Position numbers and translations under genes: made by a program
Notes under the pieces: model-generated
The model's input: the letters and a program-made list of their open reading frames with translations, nothing else
Told to the model about the DNA's origin: nothing
Databases searched by the model: none
Assembly (NCBI RefSeq): GCF_014695575.1
Contig: NZ_JACJOO010000006.1
Coordinates: 62,001-126,000, forward strand
Length of the DNA: 64,000 bases
Source: Leptolyngbya sp. FACHB-8
GTDB taxonomy: Bacteria > Cyanobacteriota > Cyanobacteriia > Elainellales > Elainellaceae
Direction of reading: 5' to 3'
Shown: in pieces, positions 1-9,247 of the stretch
Numbering within the stretch: the first letter of the stretch is position 1
Layout of the letters: each line of letters begins with the position of its first letter

Positions 1-2
1 AT

Positions 3-2285
3 GTTGAACCGGGCGATCGCCCCTCCAACCCCGAAAGCCTAACCTCGATTAACGGTATCCTTTACTTCACGGCTGAAACCAGCGATCGTGGCAGGCAGTT
101 GTGGAGGATTAATCCAACGACGGGTAATCCAGAATTCATCGAACTTGAACCCGTTAGTAGTGGATCGAGTCCCTGGAATCTGACCAACATTAACGACACG
201 CTCTACTTCACCGCTTATACAAGCGGTAATGGCAATGAACTGTGGAGGATTGACCCCACGACAGGCAATCCTGTTCTACTCGAAATTGAATCGGGTCCTG
301 CTTCATCGAATCCTGATTCCCTAGCCAATCGCAATGGTACGCTCTATTTCACAGCAACCACTAGCAGTCATGCTAAAGAATTATGGAGGATTGACCCGAG
401 CGTAAGGATACCCATACGACTGACAAATACTACATTTGATAATGTCCAGTTTGATATCCAGGAACTGACGGAGATCAATCGTACGCTGAATTCACCCGTA
501 CAGATCAGTCGGACAATTTATTTTCCGATGCAGTTCATTAGTGGCTACGAACTCAGCAAGATTGACTTCAATACGGGCGAATTTGTTGTACTTAACATCG
601 ATCCTGACCCTGAATCGTCGCGTCCCTATGAGCTGACTAACGTTAACGGCATACTTTATTTCAGAACCTACACCACCGATAATGGCTTCGAACTCTGGAG
701 AGTTGATCCAGATACAGACAACCCAGTCATGCTTGATATTAAACCGGGTATTGAGTCGTCCTTTCCGAGTCAGTTAACTAATATCAGCGGCACTCTCTAC
801 TTCACCGCTGAAGATAGCATTAATGGGAATGAGCTCTGGAGGATTAATCCGGTTACAAGTAATCCAGAATTGGTTGCAGATTTTAATCCTGGATCCAATG
901 GCTCATTCCCATCTATTTTGGGCTACCAGGATGGCAAACTTTATCTCTCTGCTGACAACGGCGTTAACGGACGTGAATTATGGGTTTTGCCACTGACAAA
1001 CGATACCCCGAACGTGATCACGGGTACGGTCAATGATGATAGCCTTACAGCAACCCCCGAACAGGATCAGATTTTGGCCGATGCAGGTAACGATACCGTA
1101 ACCTCCACGGTTAGCAATGCCCAGCAAAACGACCTGTTTAACGGGGGAACTGGAGTTGACACTCTCGTGATGTCTGGAGGAAGCGCATCTACCCTTCTCA
1201 CTCTAAATTTAGGGACAGCCACCAATCAAGTGAGCGGGATACCAGGTTCGGTGATCCAAAACTTTGAAGTGCTTAACTTTGATGGTTTCCAGGGAGCCTT
1301 GAATGCCATCGGTAGTGCAGGCAACGACACCATCATTGCTGGGGTCGGTAACGATATTCTCAATGGCAATGATGGTAATGATACCCTGATGGGTAACGCA
1401 GGTAATGATGCTTTGGATGGTGGCTTTGGAACCAATCAATTGGTGGGTGGCGCAGGCGATGATACTTACATAATCAGTACGTCAACCAATACCCTTATAG
1501 AGGAAGTTGATGGTGGAGTGGATACTGTTGAAGTCGCGATCGCCCACAGCCTAGCCGCCAATATAGAAAACCTAACCCTTACAGGAACAGCGGCTATTGA
1601 TGGAATAGGTAACACCTTAAATAATCGTTTGAGGGGTAACAGTGCGAACAACAGCCTTCATGGTGGAACGGGTGATGACACATTGATAGGCGGCGTAGGG
1701 AATGATAGTTATGGTGTCAATTCCAGCACTGACCGTGTAGTAGAAGCTGTGAACCAGGGAGTTGATACCATCAGATCGAGCATTACCTGGGGGTTAGGAG
1801 TGAATGTGGAAAATCTCCTTCTAACCGGTAACGCTGCCATTAATGGCACAGGTAATGCCCTGAGTAACAGGCTGACCGGCAACCGTGGCCGTAATACCCT
1901 GGTTGGTGGGGGCGGCAACGATGTGCTGATAGGCAATGCAGGTGCTGATATTCTACTGGGCGGCAATGGCAATGACGTACTGAACCTGGGGGCCGATAAA
2001 GCCGTTGACACAGTAGTGTATAACATTGGCCATGGTCGTGATACCGTTAACCAGTTTGCGCGCGGTAGAGGGGGAGACTTACTACAATTCAATGGCATTC
2101 GGTCTATTGATGTCGTTACCTCTGGCACGGGCACTCAGTTCCGCCTGGGGGATGAAGTGAAAGGAAACAGTGGATTTGGTACTGGTGCACTGCTGTTAAC
2201 ACTTAAAGGGGTGACTGGATTCACATCTACCAATATCGCTGTCAATGTAGGTGTTGGTACATCAACAATGTTTAATTTCAGTTAG
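3..2285 (+). CDS. ELWxxD-repeat / RTX calcium-binding protein, 5' truncated by window
   Basis: The reading frame is open from the window edge, so the true N-terminus lies upstream; 760 residues are visible. The first ~330 residues are ~50-residue repeats carrying LYFTA followed by ELWRIDP-type motifs (ELWxxD repeats). After a linker come glycine/aspartate-rich nonapeptides of the GGxGNDxLxG type (about residues 430-490, 570-600 and 650-690), which in RTX proteins bind calcium in a beta-roll. Proteins of this kind are usually large, secreted by type I systems and sit on the surface or in the sheath. No secretion genes are visible here. The C-terminus ends in a hydrophobic/Gly-rich stretch typical of uncleaved type I signals (inference). 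Function beyond calcium-dependent surface or adhesive roles is unknown. Confidence 0.85.
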   Translation, partial: VEPGDRPSNPESLTSINGILYFTAETSDRGRQLWRINPTTGNPEFIELEPVSSGSSPWNLTNINDTLYFTAYTSGNGNELWRIDPTTGNPVLLEIESGPASSNPDSLANRNGTLYFTATTSSHAKELWRIDPSVRIPIRLTNTTFDNVQFDIQELTEINRTLNSPVQISRTIYFPMQFISGYELSKIDFNTGEFVVLNIDPDPESSRPYELTNVNGILYFRTYTTDNGFELWRVDPDTDNPVMLDIKPGIESSFPSQLTNISGTLYFTAEDSINGNELWRINPVTSNPELVADFNPGSNGSFPSILGYQDGKLYLSADNGVNGRELWVLPLTNDTPNVITGTVNDDSLTATPEQDQILADAGNDTVTSTVSNAQQNDLFNGGTGVDTLVMSGGSASTLLTLNLGTATNQVSGIPGSVIQNFEVLNFDGFQGALNAIGSAGNDTIIAGVGNDILNGNDGNDTLMGNAGNDALDGGFGTNQLVGGAGDDTYIISTSTNTLIEEVDGGVDTVEVAIAHSLAANIENLTLTGTAAIDGIGNTLNNRLRGNSANNSLHGGTGDDTLIGGVGNDSYGVNSSTDRVVEAVNQGVDTIRSSITWGLGVNVENLLLTGNAAINGTGNALSNRLTGNRGRNTLVGGGGNDVLIGNAGADILLGGNGNDVLNLGADKAVDTVVYNIGHGRDTVNQFARGRGGDLLQFNGIRSIDVVTSGTGTQFRLGDEVKGNSGFGTGALLLTLKGVTGFTSTNIAVNVGVGTSTMFNFS

Positions 2286-2698
2286 TACCACGGCTGTGCA
2301 CTGCACATTGCGCTTTACAAGCTTGTACAACACGCACTATATCTACCTGCCCGAATTAGTGTGATGAAGTAATAGAGTCTGTTTTAGAAGTTGTTTTTTC
2401 GGGTGCAAAGTACCCGAAAAAACAATCTTTCTAGCGGGCTTTAAAGCACGGTCTAGCAATATCCATGAGGTTGCTGATCAATCATGAGCACCAAAACTCT
2501 ACTCCCCAACCAGTAGATGCTTCTATCGGGTCGTGGACTGTAGAGCCTAAATGCTCAGTGCAGGTAATTTACTTTTGTGATGATTTACAGTACATTTGAA
2601 CTATTATTTCTGTGATGGATAGAGACACGGATGACATACCGTAAAGGAAAACGTTACGACAGCATAGATATGTTGCATGAGATTGACAGGGAATTGCT
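2286..2698. other. Intergenic gap with one palindrome
   Basis: This 413-bp gap holds the family B hairpin at 2391-2425 and its right flank, with GCTTTAAAGC at about 2439-2448. Nothing else coding was recognised. The promoter of the five-gene SWIM/MoxR cluster presumably lies in the 2500-2690 stretch; no confident -10/-35 was identified. Confidence 0.5.
2391..2425. repeat. Intergenic hairpin, family B
   Basis: Arms of 14 bp (2391-2404 and 2412-2425) of the TTGTTTTTTCG type around a GCAAAGT centre. It lies 3' of the RTX gene and could terminate it. Flanks resemble those of the copies at 6851, 12041, 52408 and 55322. Confidence 0.85.
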
Positions 2699-4033
2699 AT
2701 GCCCGCTCAATGGACGGTAGACCAGGTGTTGGCCCTCGCACCCGATGCAGCCTCCGCAAAAAATGGGCGTGGGTTAGCAACCCGTCAGAAATGGGTTTCT
2801 CTGGGTTGTCAGGAATCTGTGGTTTGGGGGGAATGTCGGGGTAGTGGCAAGAATCCTTATCAGACGCAAATTGACCTGAGTGAGCCGGCCTTTCGCTGTA
2901 GCTGCCCCAGTCGTAAATTTCCCTGCAAGCATGGTTTAGGGCTGTTTTTGCTACTGGCAGAGCAACCGGAAGAGCTGATTGAAACAGATCCCCCGAGCTG
3001 GGTTGCCGATTGGATTGCGAGCCGATCGCAGCGAACCGAAAAGAAGGCAGAAAAGCAGTCCAAACGGCAGGAACAGGCCGCCGATCCCGTTGCCCAGGCA
3101 AAGCGAGTCGCAGAACGACAGCGAAAGGTGAGTGCCGGCATTCAGGAGTTGCGCCTGTGGTTGGAAGACCGCGTGCGCCAGGGATTAGCTACGCTGCCCC
3201 AGGAGCCTTACGGGATGTGGGATGGAATCGCCGCTCGGATGGTCGATGCTCAGGCTCCCGGTTTGGCACGGCAGTTGCGTGAACTGGCAGGAATTGTTCA
3301 CTCTGGGGCAAACTGGCACGATCGCGTGTTGGAGCGATTAGGGCGGTTGTATCTTATCATCGAAGGTTTTGAGCGCATTGAAACGCTGCCCACCGCTGTA
3401 CAGTCAGACCTCCGAACTCAGATTGGCTGGTCGCTGGGTCAAGATGAGGTGCTGGCGGGGCTGGCGCACTCAGACCTGTGGCTTGTCGTTGGGCAACGCA
3501 CGGAAGAAGAGGAACGGTTGCGATCGCGCCGCACTTGGCTGTATGGAATTACCAGCCAGATGCCTGCCCTATCGCTGGATTTTGCGCATGGGCAGCAGCC
3601 ATTTGAGCAAAGCCTGATGCCGGGAACGGGGCTAGAAGCAGAGCTAGTGTTTTATCCCAGTGCTTATCCCGTGCGTGCCTTGATGAAAACGCGGCAGGAA
3701 GCGGTGATGCTCTCAAAAGCTCCACCGGGTCGTGAGTCGATTGGGGAGGCGATCGCCCATTACAGCAAAGCTTTGGCAACCTGCCCCTGGCTCGAACGGT
3801 TTCCGTTGTTGCTGGCAGATGTGACTCCCCGCTGGGAAGCCCAGAGCTGGCTGCTTCAGGATCGACAGGGTGCCGTATTACCCCTTTCCCCCCGCATGGA
3901 GCCAAATAAGGGATGGCAACTTCTAGCTCTGAGCGGCGGACAGCCCCTCACCCTGTTTGGTGAGTGGAATGGGGCTTCTCTATCGGTATTCAGCGTTTGG
4001 GCGGAGGATGCTTACTATGGCTTCGGCAACTGA
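2699..4033 (+). CDS. SWIM zinc-finger protein
   Basis: A 444-residue protein with a SWIM-type zinc finger near the N-terminus: C67-x-C69, then C76-x-H78, matching CxCx(n)CxH. SWIM domains bind zinc and are proposed to mediate DNA or protein contacts. After ~residue 90 there is a Lys/Gln-rich charged helix (about 110-150), then an alpha/beta C-terminal region without a recognised domain. It is first of five co-directional genes (SWIM, DUF5691, MoxR ATPase, DUF5682, VWA), an order I recall from other bacteria such as actinomycetes. Its last 17 bp overlap the next gene, implying translational coupling. The ATG at 2699 lacks a strong Shine-Dalgarno sequence. Biochemical role unknown. Confidence 0.88.
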   Translation: MPAQWTVDQVLALAPDAASAKNGRGLATRQKWVSLGCQESVVWGECRGSGKNPYQTQIDLSEPAFRCSCPSRKFPCKHGLGLFLLLAEQPEELIETDPPSWVADWIASRSQRTEKKAEKQSKRQEQAADPVAQAKRVAERQRKVSAGIQELRLWLEDRVRQGLATLPQEPYGMWDGIAARMVDAQAPGLARQLRELAGIVHSGANWHDRVLERLGRLYLIIEGFERIETLPTAVQSDLRTQIGWSLGQDEVLAGLAHSDLWLVVGQRTEEEERLRSRRTWLYGITSQMPALSLDFAHGQQPFEQSLMPGTGLEAELVFYPSAYPVRALMKTRQEAVMLSKAPPGRESIGEAIAHYSKALATCPWLERFPLLLADVTPRWEAQSWLLQDRQGAVLPLSPRMEPNKGWQLLALSGGQPLTLFGEWNGASLSVFSVWAEDAYYGFGN

Positions 4034-5615
4034 TTCCACGGATTCTCTCTGGCAGGCCATTGGTTCTGCTGCCTTGTTGGGTACAGGCCGCCAATCGTTT
4101 CAAATACCCAATGCCTCTGGCAATTTGGTGCAATGTTTGTCTCAACTGAGCGATCGCCCTCCTGAAGTTGCCCTCCTGTGTGCTGCTGGAATGGTGGCGC
4201 TGCATCAGCGGGTTGGCTGGCTTCCTGTAACACAGGCGATCGCTGAAGTTGAGTCCTGTGCATCTACGGATCTACCCCGATGCAGTCCTCACGCGGCCCG
4301 CTGTTTACAACGAATTTTGGAAGGGCAGTTCCCACAGCAACTCCCCCAATTATTGGGCGAATGGTTAACGAAGGCCCAAATCAACGGACTGCGTGTGCCT
4401 GAAATGCTCTTGCCTGCTTTGATGGATAAAGGGCGATCGCAGCGAGTATTACGCCCCGCCATCTCAGCCGTTTTGGGCCAGCGGGGGCAATGGTTAGCAG
4501 CACAAAATCCAGATTGGAGCTATGCGATCGCTCTGGTTGGAGAAGCCGACTGGGAAACGGGGACGCCAGAAGCACGCTTAGCCCTGCTACAAAATTTGCG
4601 AGCCAACCATCCCGCTCATGCCAGGGATTTGCTGCAAGCAACCTGGAGTCAGGAAGCAGCGGGCGATCGCACCCAATTCTTAGAAACTTTTCGGGTTGGG
4701 TTAAGTCTGGCAGATGAGCCGTTTTTAGAAGTGGCATTAGGCGATCGTCGGAGTAAGGAAGTGAGACGGGTTGCCGCCGATTTGCTGGCAAGCCTGCCTG
4801 ATTCCCGCCTCAGTCAGGAAATGGCAAACCTCCTCCAGCCTTACATTTTCTTCTCCCCTTCACCTGCCTCGATCAATGTTCAGTTGCCGGATGCCCTAAC
4901 CCCTGAGTTGATGCAACTCGGAATCGAGGCAAAGCCATCGCGGCTCTCGTCCTTGAAGCTGGGCGAAAAAGCAGGATGGCTTCTGCAAATGATCGCGGCA
5001 ACACCACTGTCTTTCTGGAATCGATGGGGCATGACTGCTGAAGAACTCGTGGCACTTGCGCAGCAGAGTGAATGGCAAACGGTGTTCTTTCAGGGATGGG
5101 CCATTGCCGCGCAACGACAGGGCGATCGCCCCTGGATGATAGCTTTACTCCACGGTGGGATCGTCACGGCCCAATCAGAGCAAAACCCGGTTCTAAATCA
5201 TGCTCTAGAGCAGTCACAGGCTGCAACGTTGTTCAGGCTCTTATCACCCGATCAACAAAACGCATTTCTGTTGAGCTGGATGCGATCGGGGATAGACGTT
5301 ATTACCCAGTCCTTCACGATCTCGCTGCTGTCTCAAAGCTCTGATCAATGGAGTGTTGAACTGACACAAACCGTTCTAACTAGTCTGGAACGATACTTTG
5401 CTAATACTTCTGATCTCCGCAGTATTGCGTGGGAACTGCGGACTAACTTGCACCAATTCGCCCATTTTATCCCAGTCCAATTTTTACCTGATGTTATGCA
5501 ATTACAAAATCAAATACCGGCAAATTCACCCTGGCATCACAGCGTAGAAGCGCTTTTGTCGCTAATGCAATTTCGGCGGGAAATGATACGAGCATTTGAG
5601 AGAAATGAAAAATAG
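4017..5615 (+). CDS. DUF5691 family HEAT-like protein
   Basis: About 532 residues, helical throughout. The central segment (residues ~210-270, with LADEPFLE followed by RRSKEVRRVAADLLASLP) resembles a HEAT/armadillo-type repeat and is the hallmark I associate with DUF5691. A start at 4017 is preferred because GGAGG at 4003-4007 sits 9 nt upstream; the in-frame ATG at 4008 abuts the GGAGG and is unlikely. The start lies inside the 3' end of the SWIM gene, so the two are translationally coupled. A scaffold or adaptor function for the neighbouring MoxR ATPase is inference; no catalytic motif was seen. Confidence 0.82.
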   Translation: MASATDSTDSLWQAIGSAALLGTGRQSFQIPNASGNLVQCLSQLSDRPPEVALLCAAGMVALHQRVGWLPVTQAIAEVESCASTDLPRCSPHAARCLQRILEGQFPQQLPQLLGEWLTKAQINGLRVPEMLLPALMDKGRSQRVLRPAISAVLGQRGQWLAAQNPDWSYAIALVGEADWETGTPEARLALLQNLRANHPAHARDLLQATWSQEAAGDRTQFLETFRVGLSLADEPFLEVALGDRRSKEVRRVAADLLASLPDSRLSQEMANLLQPYIFFSPSPASINVQLPDALTPELMQLGIEAKPSRLSSLKLGEKAGWLLQMIAATPLSFWNRWGMTAEELVALAQQSEWQTVFFQGWAIAAQRQGDRPWMIALLHGGIVTAQSEQNPVLNHALEQSQAATLFRLLSPDQQNAFLLSWMRSGIDVITQSFTISLLSQSSDQWSVELTQTVLTSLERYFANTSDLRSIAWELRTNLHQFAHFIPVQFLPDVMQLQNQIPANSPWHHSVEALLSLMQFRREMIRAFERNEK

Positions 5616-5702
5616 AAAATCAACAAGATAGCTTTGATAAGCACTCAGTATCGATTCGATTAACAGTTTTATTAATAGTTCACGAACAGTAAGACAACAA
5701 TT

Positions 5703-6836
5703 ATGGCGACCCAAAACTCAAAATCTAAGAATTCTGATGCACAACCCATGCCCTCCCAATTCGCCCTGCTTCGTGAACATGCTGAACATCAATTTGCCCA
5801 TGAACTCGATGAACTGGCAAAAGCAGATACTCGCCAACGCCCTCCGAACTGGAAGCTTTCTCCCTGGGCCGTCTGTGTTTATCTGCTGGGTGGCGCTCTA
5901 GATAACGGCTTTGAAGTGTCAGCCAAATACATTGGGAATCGCCGCTTGATGGAAGTGGCGATCGCTACCCTGGCAACCGATCGCGCCCTGTTGCTGTATG
6001 GTGTTCCGGGAACCGCAAAATCCTGGGTATCAGAGCATTTAGCCGCTGCCATTTCAGGCGATTCGGCCCTATTGATTCAGGGGACGGCAGGCACCAGCGA
6101 GGAGGCCATTCGCTACGGCTGGAACTATGCTCGGTTGCTGTCGGATGGCCCCTCCATGGACGCTCTGGTCGCCAGTCCCATGATGCGGGCCATGGCAGAT
6201 GGCAAGATCGCCCGGGTCGAAGAACTAACGCGCATTCCCTCGGATGTGCAGGATACGTTGATTACCGTTCTGTCGGAAAAAACGCTGCCGATTCCCGAAC
6301 TGAATATGGAAGTGCAGGCCACGAAGGGATTTAATGTGATTGCAACGGCGAATAACCGCGATCGCGGCGTAAACGAAATTTCCAGTGCCCTAAAACGCCG
6401 ATTTAATACGGTAATTCTGCCAGTTCCTAAGACAATTGATGAAGAAGTGAGCATTGTGCAGCAACGCGTCACCAGCCTGGGACGCGCCCTGGAACTCCCG
6501 GCGGAAGTTCCGGCACTGGAAGAGATTCAGCGTGTCGTCACGATCTTTCGAGAGTTGCGAGAAGGTGTGACGATGGACGGCAAAACAAAACTCAAATCTC
6601 CTACAGGAACCCTCAGCCCTGCGGAAGCCATTTCAGTGGTCAATAGCGGGATGTCTCTAGCTGCACATTTCGGGGATGGCTCGCTATCCGCAAGTGATCT
6701 AATTTCGGGGTTGGTGGGTGCGATCGTCAAAGATCCTGTTCAGGATCAGGTGGTTTGGAAGGAGTACCTGGAAACGGTGGTGAAAGAACGCGACGGTTGG
6801 AAGGATTTGTATCGCGCCAGTCGAGCCATGCTCTAG
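5703..6836 (+). CDS. MoxR-type AAA+ ATPase
   Basis: A 377-residue AAA+ ATPase. Walker A is GVPGTAKS (100-107). The Walker B region reads KIARVEELTR (168-177), with Glu-Glu where Asp-Glu is usual. Sensor 1 is ATANN (214-218), and the arginine-finger region is LKRRF (230-234). MoxR ATPases act as chaperone-like remodelers and usually work with a VWA-domain partner, which is here two genes downstream. An 87-bp gap separates it from the DUF5691 gene. Downstream, before the DUF5682 gene, there is a family B hairpin. The target remodelled by this ATPase is unknown. Confidence 0.93.
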   Translation: MATQNSKSKNSDAQPMPSQFALLREHAEHQFAHELDELAKADTRQRPPNWKLSPWAVCVYLLGGALDNGFEVSAKYIGNRRLMEVAIATLATDRALLLYGVPGTAKSWVSEHLAAAISGDSALLIQGTAGTSEEAIRYGWNYARLLSDGPSMDALVASPMMRAMADGKIARVEELTRIPSDVQDTLITVLSEKTLPIPELNMEVQATKGFNVIATANNRDRGVNEISSALKRRFNTVILPVPKTIDEEVSIVQQRVTSLGRALELPAEVPALEEIQRVVTIFRELREGVTMDGKTKLKSPTGTLSPAEAISVVNSGMSLAAHFGDGSLSASDLISGLVGAIVKDPVQDQVVWKEYLETVVKERDGWKDLYRASRAML

Positions 6837-6850
6837 GCCGTTCTAATGAA

Positions 6851-6878
6851 TTTTTTGTGTGCGAAGCGCACGAAAAAA
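6851..6878. repeat. Intergenic hairpin, family B, inside the five-gene cluster
   Basis: Poly-T/poly-A arms around TGTGC-GAA-GCGCA (one bulged base and one G-T pair). It lies in the 89-bp gap between the MoxR stop and the DUF5682 start, so it could attenuate or process the operon transcript. Confidence 0.8.
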
Positions 6879-6925
6879 CCACGCTTTCAGGCAGTCTTGA
6901 AGCATGCTCTAGGGGCGATCGCACT

Positions 6926-9247
6926 ATGTCAGTTCACGTTTTTGGAATTCGCCATCATGGGCCAGGTTCTGCCCGTAGCCTTTGTCAGGCACTGACGCAA
7001 CTCCAGCCGGATATGGTGTTGGTGGAAGGCCCACCCGATGCGGAAGCTGTCCTACCTCTGCTGGCTCATCGGCAGATGCGTCCACCTGTAGCACTGCTGA
7101 TTTACGCTCCGGATGATCTGCAACAGGCGGTTTACTATCCCTTTGCCGTTTTCTCTCCAGAGTGGCAGGCCATTCATTACGCCCTGACTCAGCAAATTCC
7201 TGTCCGATTCATGGACTTACCTCAGGCTCACCGATTTGCCCTGCGGATGAAGCATCAAGAACAAGTCGATGATATCGAGGAAGAAAAGACAGAATCATCA
7301 AACCCTCCTGCTCAACCCCCAACAGTTGATCACCTATTGCCCAATCCCTATGATGACCCCTTGAGCCTGCTGGCACAGGCAGCTGGATACAGTGATGGAG
7401 AACGTTGGTGGGAACATCTGGTTGAACAACGGCAGGATAGCACCCAGTTGTTTACTGCTATTGGGGAAGCAATGACGGCGTTGCGATCGCACATCGAAAC
7501 TCATTCCCAATCCCCCCGCTCCACTCCCCAATCCTTGCTGGAACCCCACCGGGAAGCCTATATGCGGAAGACCATCCGGGAAGCCACAAAGCAGGGATAT
7601 CAGAGAATTGCGGTCGTGTGTGGAGCGTGGCATGCTCCCGCCCTGGAAACTCTGCCCCCAGCGAAAGAAGATGCTGCGCTGTTAAAAGGACTGCCCAAAG
7701 TCAAAACTGAAGCCACGTGGATTCCCTGGACTCACGGACGGCTAGCGATTAGCAGCGGCTACGGAGCGGGCATTGAGTCACCAGGCTGGTATCAACATTT
7801 GTGGGATGAGGGTAGACGTAGACAATCCGCCCAAGGCACAACCCAAAGCACGACCAGTAGTGTCATTCGCTGGATGGCAAAAGTCGCACGATTGCTGAGA
7901 AAACAAGATTTGGATGCCTCTTCGGCCAGTGTGATTGAAGCCGTCCGGCTAGCCGAGACGTTAGCCGCTCTGCGCGATCGCCCCCTCCCCGGTCTTACCG
8001 AATTCAATGAAGCCACACAAACCGTCTTATGCTTCGGCGATCCGCTGCCCATGCAGTTGATTCACCAGCAGCTCATCGTGGGTGAACGGTTGGGTAAGGT
8101 GCCCGCCGAAACGCCCATGATCCCCCTGCAGCAGGATTTGCAGCGGCAGCAAAAACGACTGCGGCTTAAACCGGATGCCGCTCAAACCACGCTAGATCTT
8201 GATCTCCGCAAACCTTTAGACCTGGAGCGATCGCACCTATTCCATCGGCTCACCTTGTTGCAAATCGACTGGGGACAGCCGCAGACTACCGGCAACACCA
8301 AAGGCACCTTCCGCGAGTCCTGGCGGCTCCAGTGGCAACCGGAGTTTGCGATTCGTCTCATTGAGGTGGGCATCTGGGGCAACACGCTCGAAACGGCAGC
8401 AACCGGGTGGACGTGCGATCGCGCTAACAAAGCCAACCTGCCGGAACTGACCCGTCTGATCGATCAAACCCTACTGGCCAATCTCCCCCAGGCGATCGCC
8501 CACCTGATGAATCGGCTGGAAGCGGAAGCAGCCCTCGCTAGCGATCTGGCACATCTCATGAATGCCTTACCGCCGCTGGTGAATGTGCTGCGTTACGGCA
8601 CCGTGCGTCAGTTTGAGACAACCCTCGTCAGCCATGTCGTTGAGGGATTAATTACCCGCGTTTGCATTGGTTTGCCAATCGCCGTTGCCTCCCTGGACGA
8701 TGATGCTGCAACTCAGATGTATCGGCAGATTGTTGCGGTGAACGGGGCGATCGCCCTGCTTCAGCAAGCCCACCCCTTAGAGCAGTGGCAACAGGTTCTC
8801 CTCCAGCTTGCAGACCAGCAAGGGTTACATGGGCTGGTGGCGGGGCGGTGCTGTCGTTTGCTGTTTGATGCAGGGGTGTTCCAGTCAGAAGATGCTGCAC
8901 GGCGGTTGGGATTGGCCCTCTCGACGGCGATCGAACCGGCTCAGGCTGCTGCCTGGATTGAAGGGTTTCTAACGGGCAGTGGGCTGTTGCTGATTCACAA
9001 TCCGGCACTCTGGCAGGTGTTAGACGATTGGGTAACGGAGTTATCGAGCGATACGTTTACCGCAATTCTGCCCCTGCTGCGTCGTACCTTTTCAACCTTT
9101 GCAGCTCCCGAACGTCGTCAGATGGGGGAGCGCGTGCGGCAGGGAAATTCCCATACCCCGGCGATCGCCCAATCTGGTCGTTTTGATGGCGATCGCGCTG
9201 ATACTGTTCTCCCACTTCTTGCTCAATTACTGGGGATTGCACCATGA
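6926..9247 (+). CDS. DUF5682 family protein
   Basis: A start at 6926 (773 residues) is preferred; the frame is open further upstream, but that part only translates the MoxR 3' end and a hairpin. The N-terminus has FGIRHHGPGSA (residues 6-16) and then VLVEGPPD (E34), followed much later (~residue 235) by VVCGAWHAPAL. A His motif near the N-terminus, a conserved Glu after the next strand and a late GAxH motif resemble the TraB/Tiki/ChaN-EreA superfamily, so a metal-dependent hydrolase-like fold is possible (inference). The C-terminal ~400 residues are helical and unassigned. The stop overlaps the VWA gene start (ATGA), implying co-translation. Confidence 0.85.
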   Translation: MSVHVFGIRHHGPGSARSLCQALTQLQPDMVLVEGPPDAEAVLPLLAHRQMRPPVALLIYAPDDLQQAVYYPFAVFSPEWQAIHYALTQQIPVRFMDLPQAHRFALRMKHQEQVDDIEEEKTESSNPPAQPPTVDHLLPNPYDDPLSLLAQAAGYSDGERWWEHLVEQRQDSTQLFTAIGEAMTALRSHIETHSQSPRSTPQSLLEPHREAYMRKTIREATKQGYQRIAVVCGAWHAPALETLPPAKEDAALLKGLPKVKTEATWIPWTHGRLAISSGYGAGIESPGWYQHLWDEGRRRQSAQGTTQSTTSSVIRWMAKVARLLRKQDLDASSASVIEAVRLAETLAALRDRPLPGLTEFNEATQTVLCFGDPLPMQLIHQQLIVGERLGKVPAETPMIPLQQDLQRQQKRLRLKPDAAQTTLDLDLRKPLDLERSHLFHRLTLLQIDWGQPQTTGNTKGTFRESWRLQWQPEFAIRLIEVGIWGNTLETAATGWTCDRANKANLPELTRLIDQTLLANLPQAIAHLMNRLEAEAALASDLAHLMNALPPLVNVLRYGTVRQFETTLVSHVVEGLITRVCIGLPIAVASLDDDAATQMYRQIVAVNGAIALLQQAHPLEQWQQVLLQLADQQGLHGLVAGRCCRLLFDAGVFQSEDAARRLGLALSTAIEPAQAAAWIEGFLTGSGLLLIHNPALWQVLDDWVTELSSDTFTAILPLLRRTFSTFAAPERRQMGERVRQGNSHTPAIAQSGRFDGDRADTVLPLLAQLLGIAP

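Noticed and set aside
1209-2134. Several antisense frames across the RTX region
   Set aside because: They are shadows of the repetitive Gly/Asn/Asp-rich coding sequence; the sense frame has clear domain content.
2697-3101. 134-residue antisense frame over the SWIM gene
   Set aside because: No recognisable domain; the sense strand encodes an intact SWIM zinc finger.
6755-6925. Extended N-terminus of the DUF5682 gene
   Set aside because: The upstream part overlaps the MoxR 3' end and translates a palindrome; the conserved domain begins at ATG 6926.
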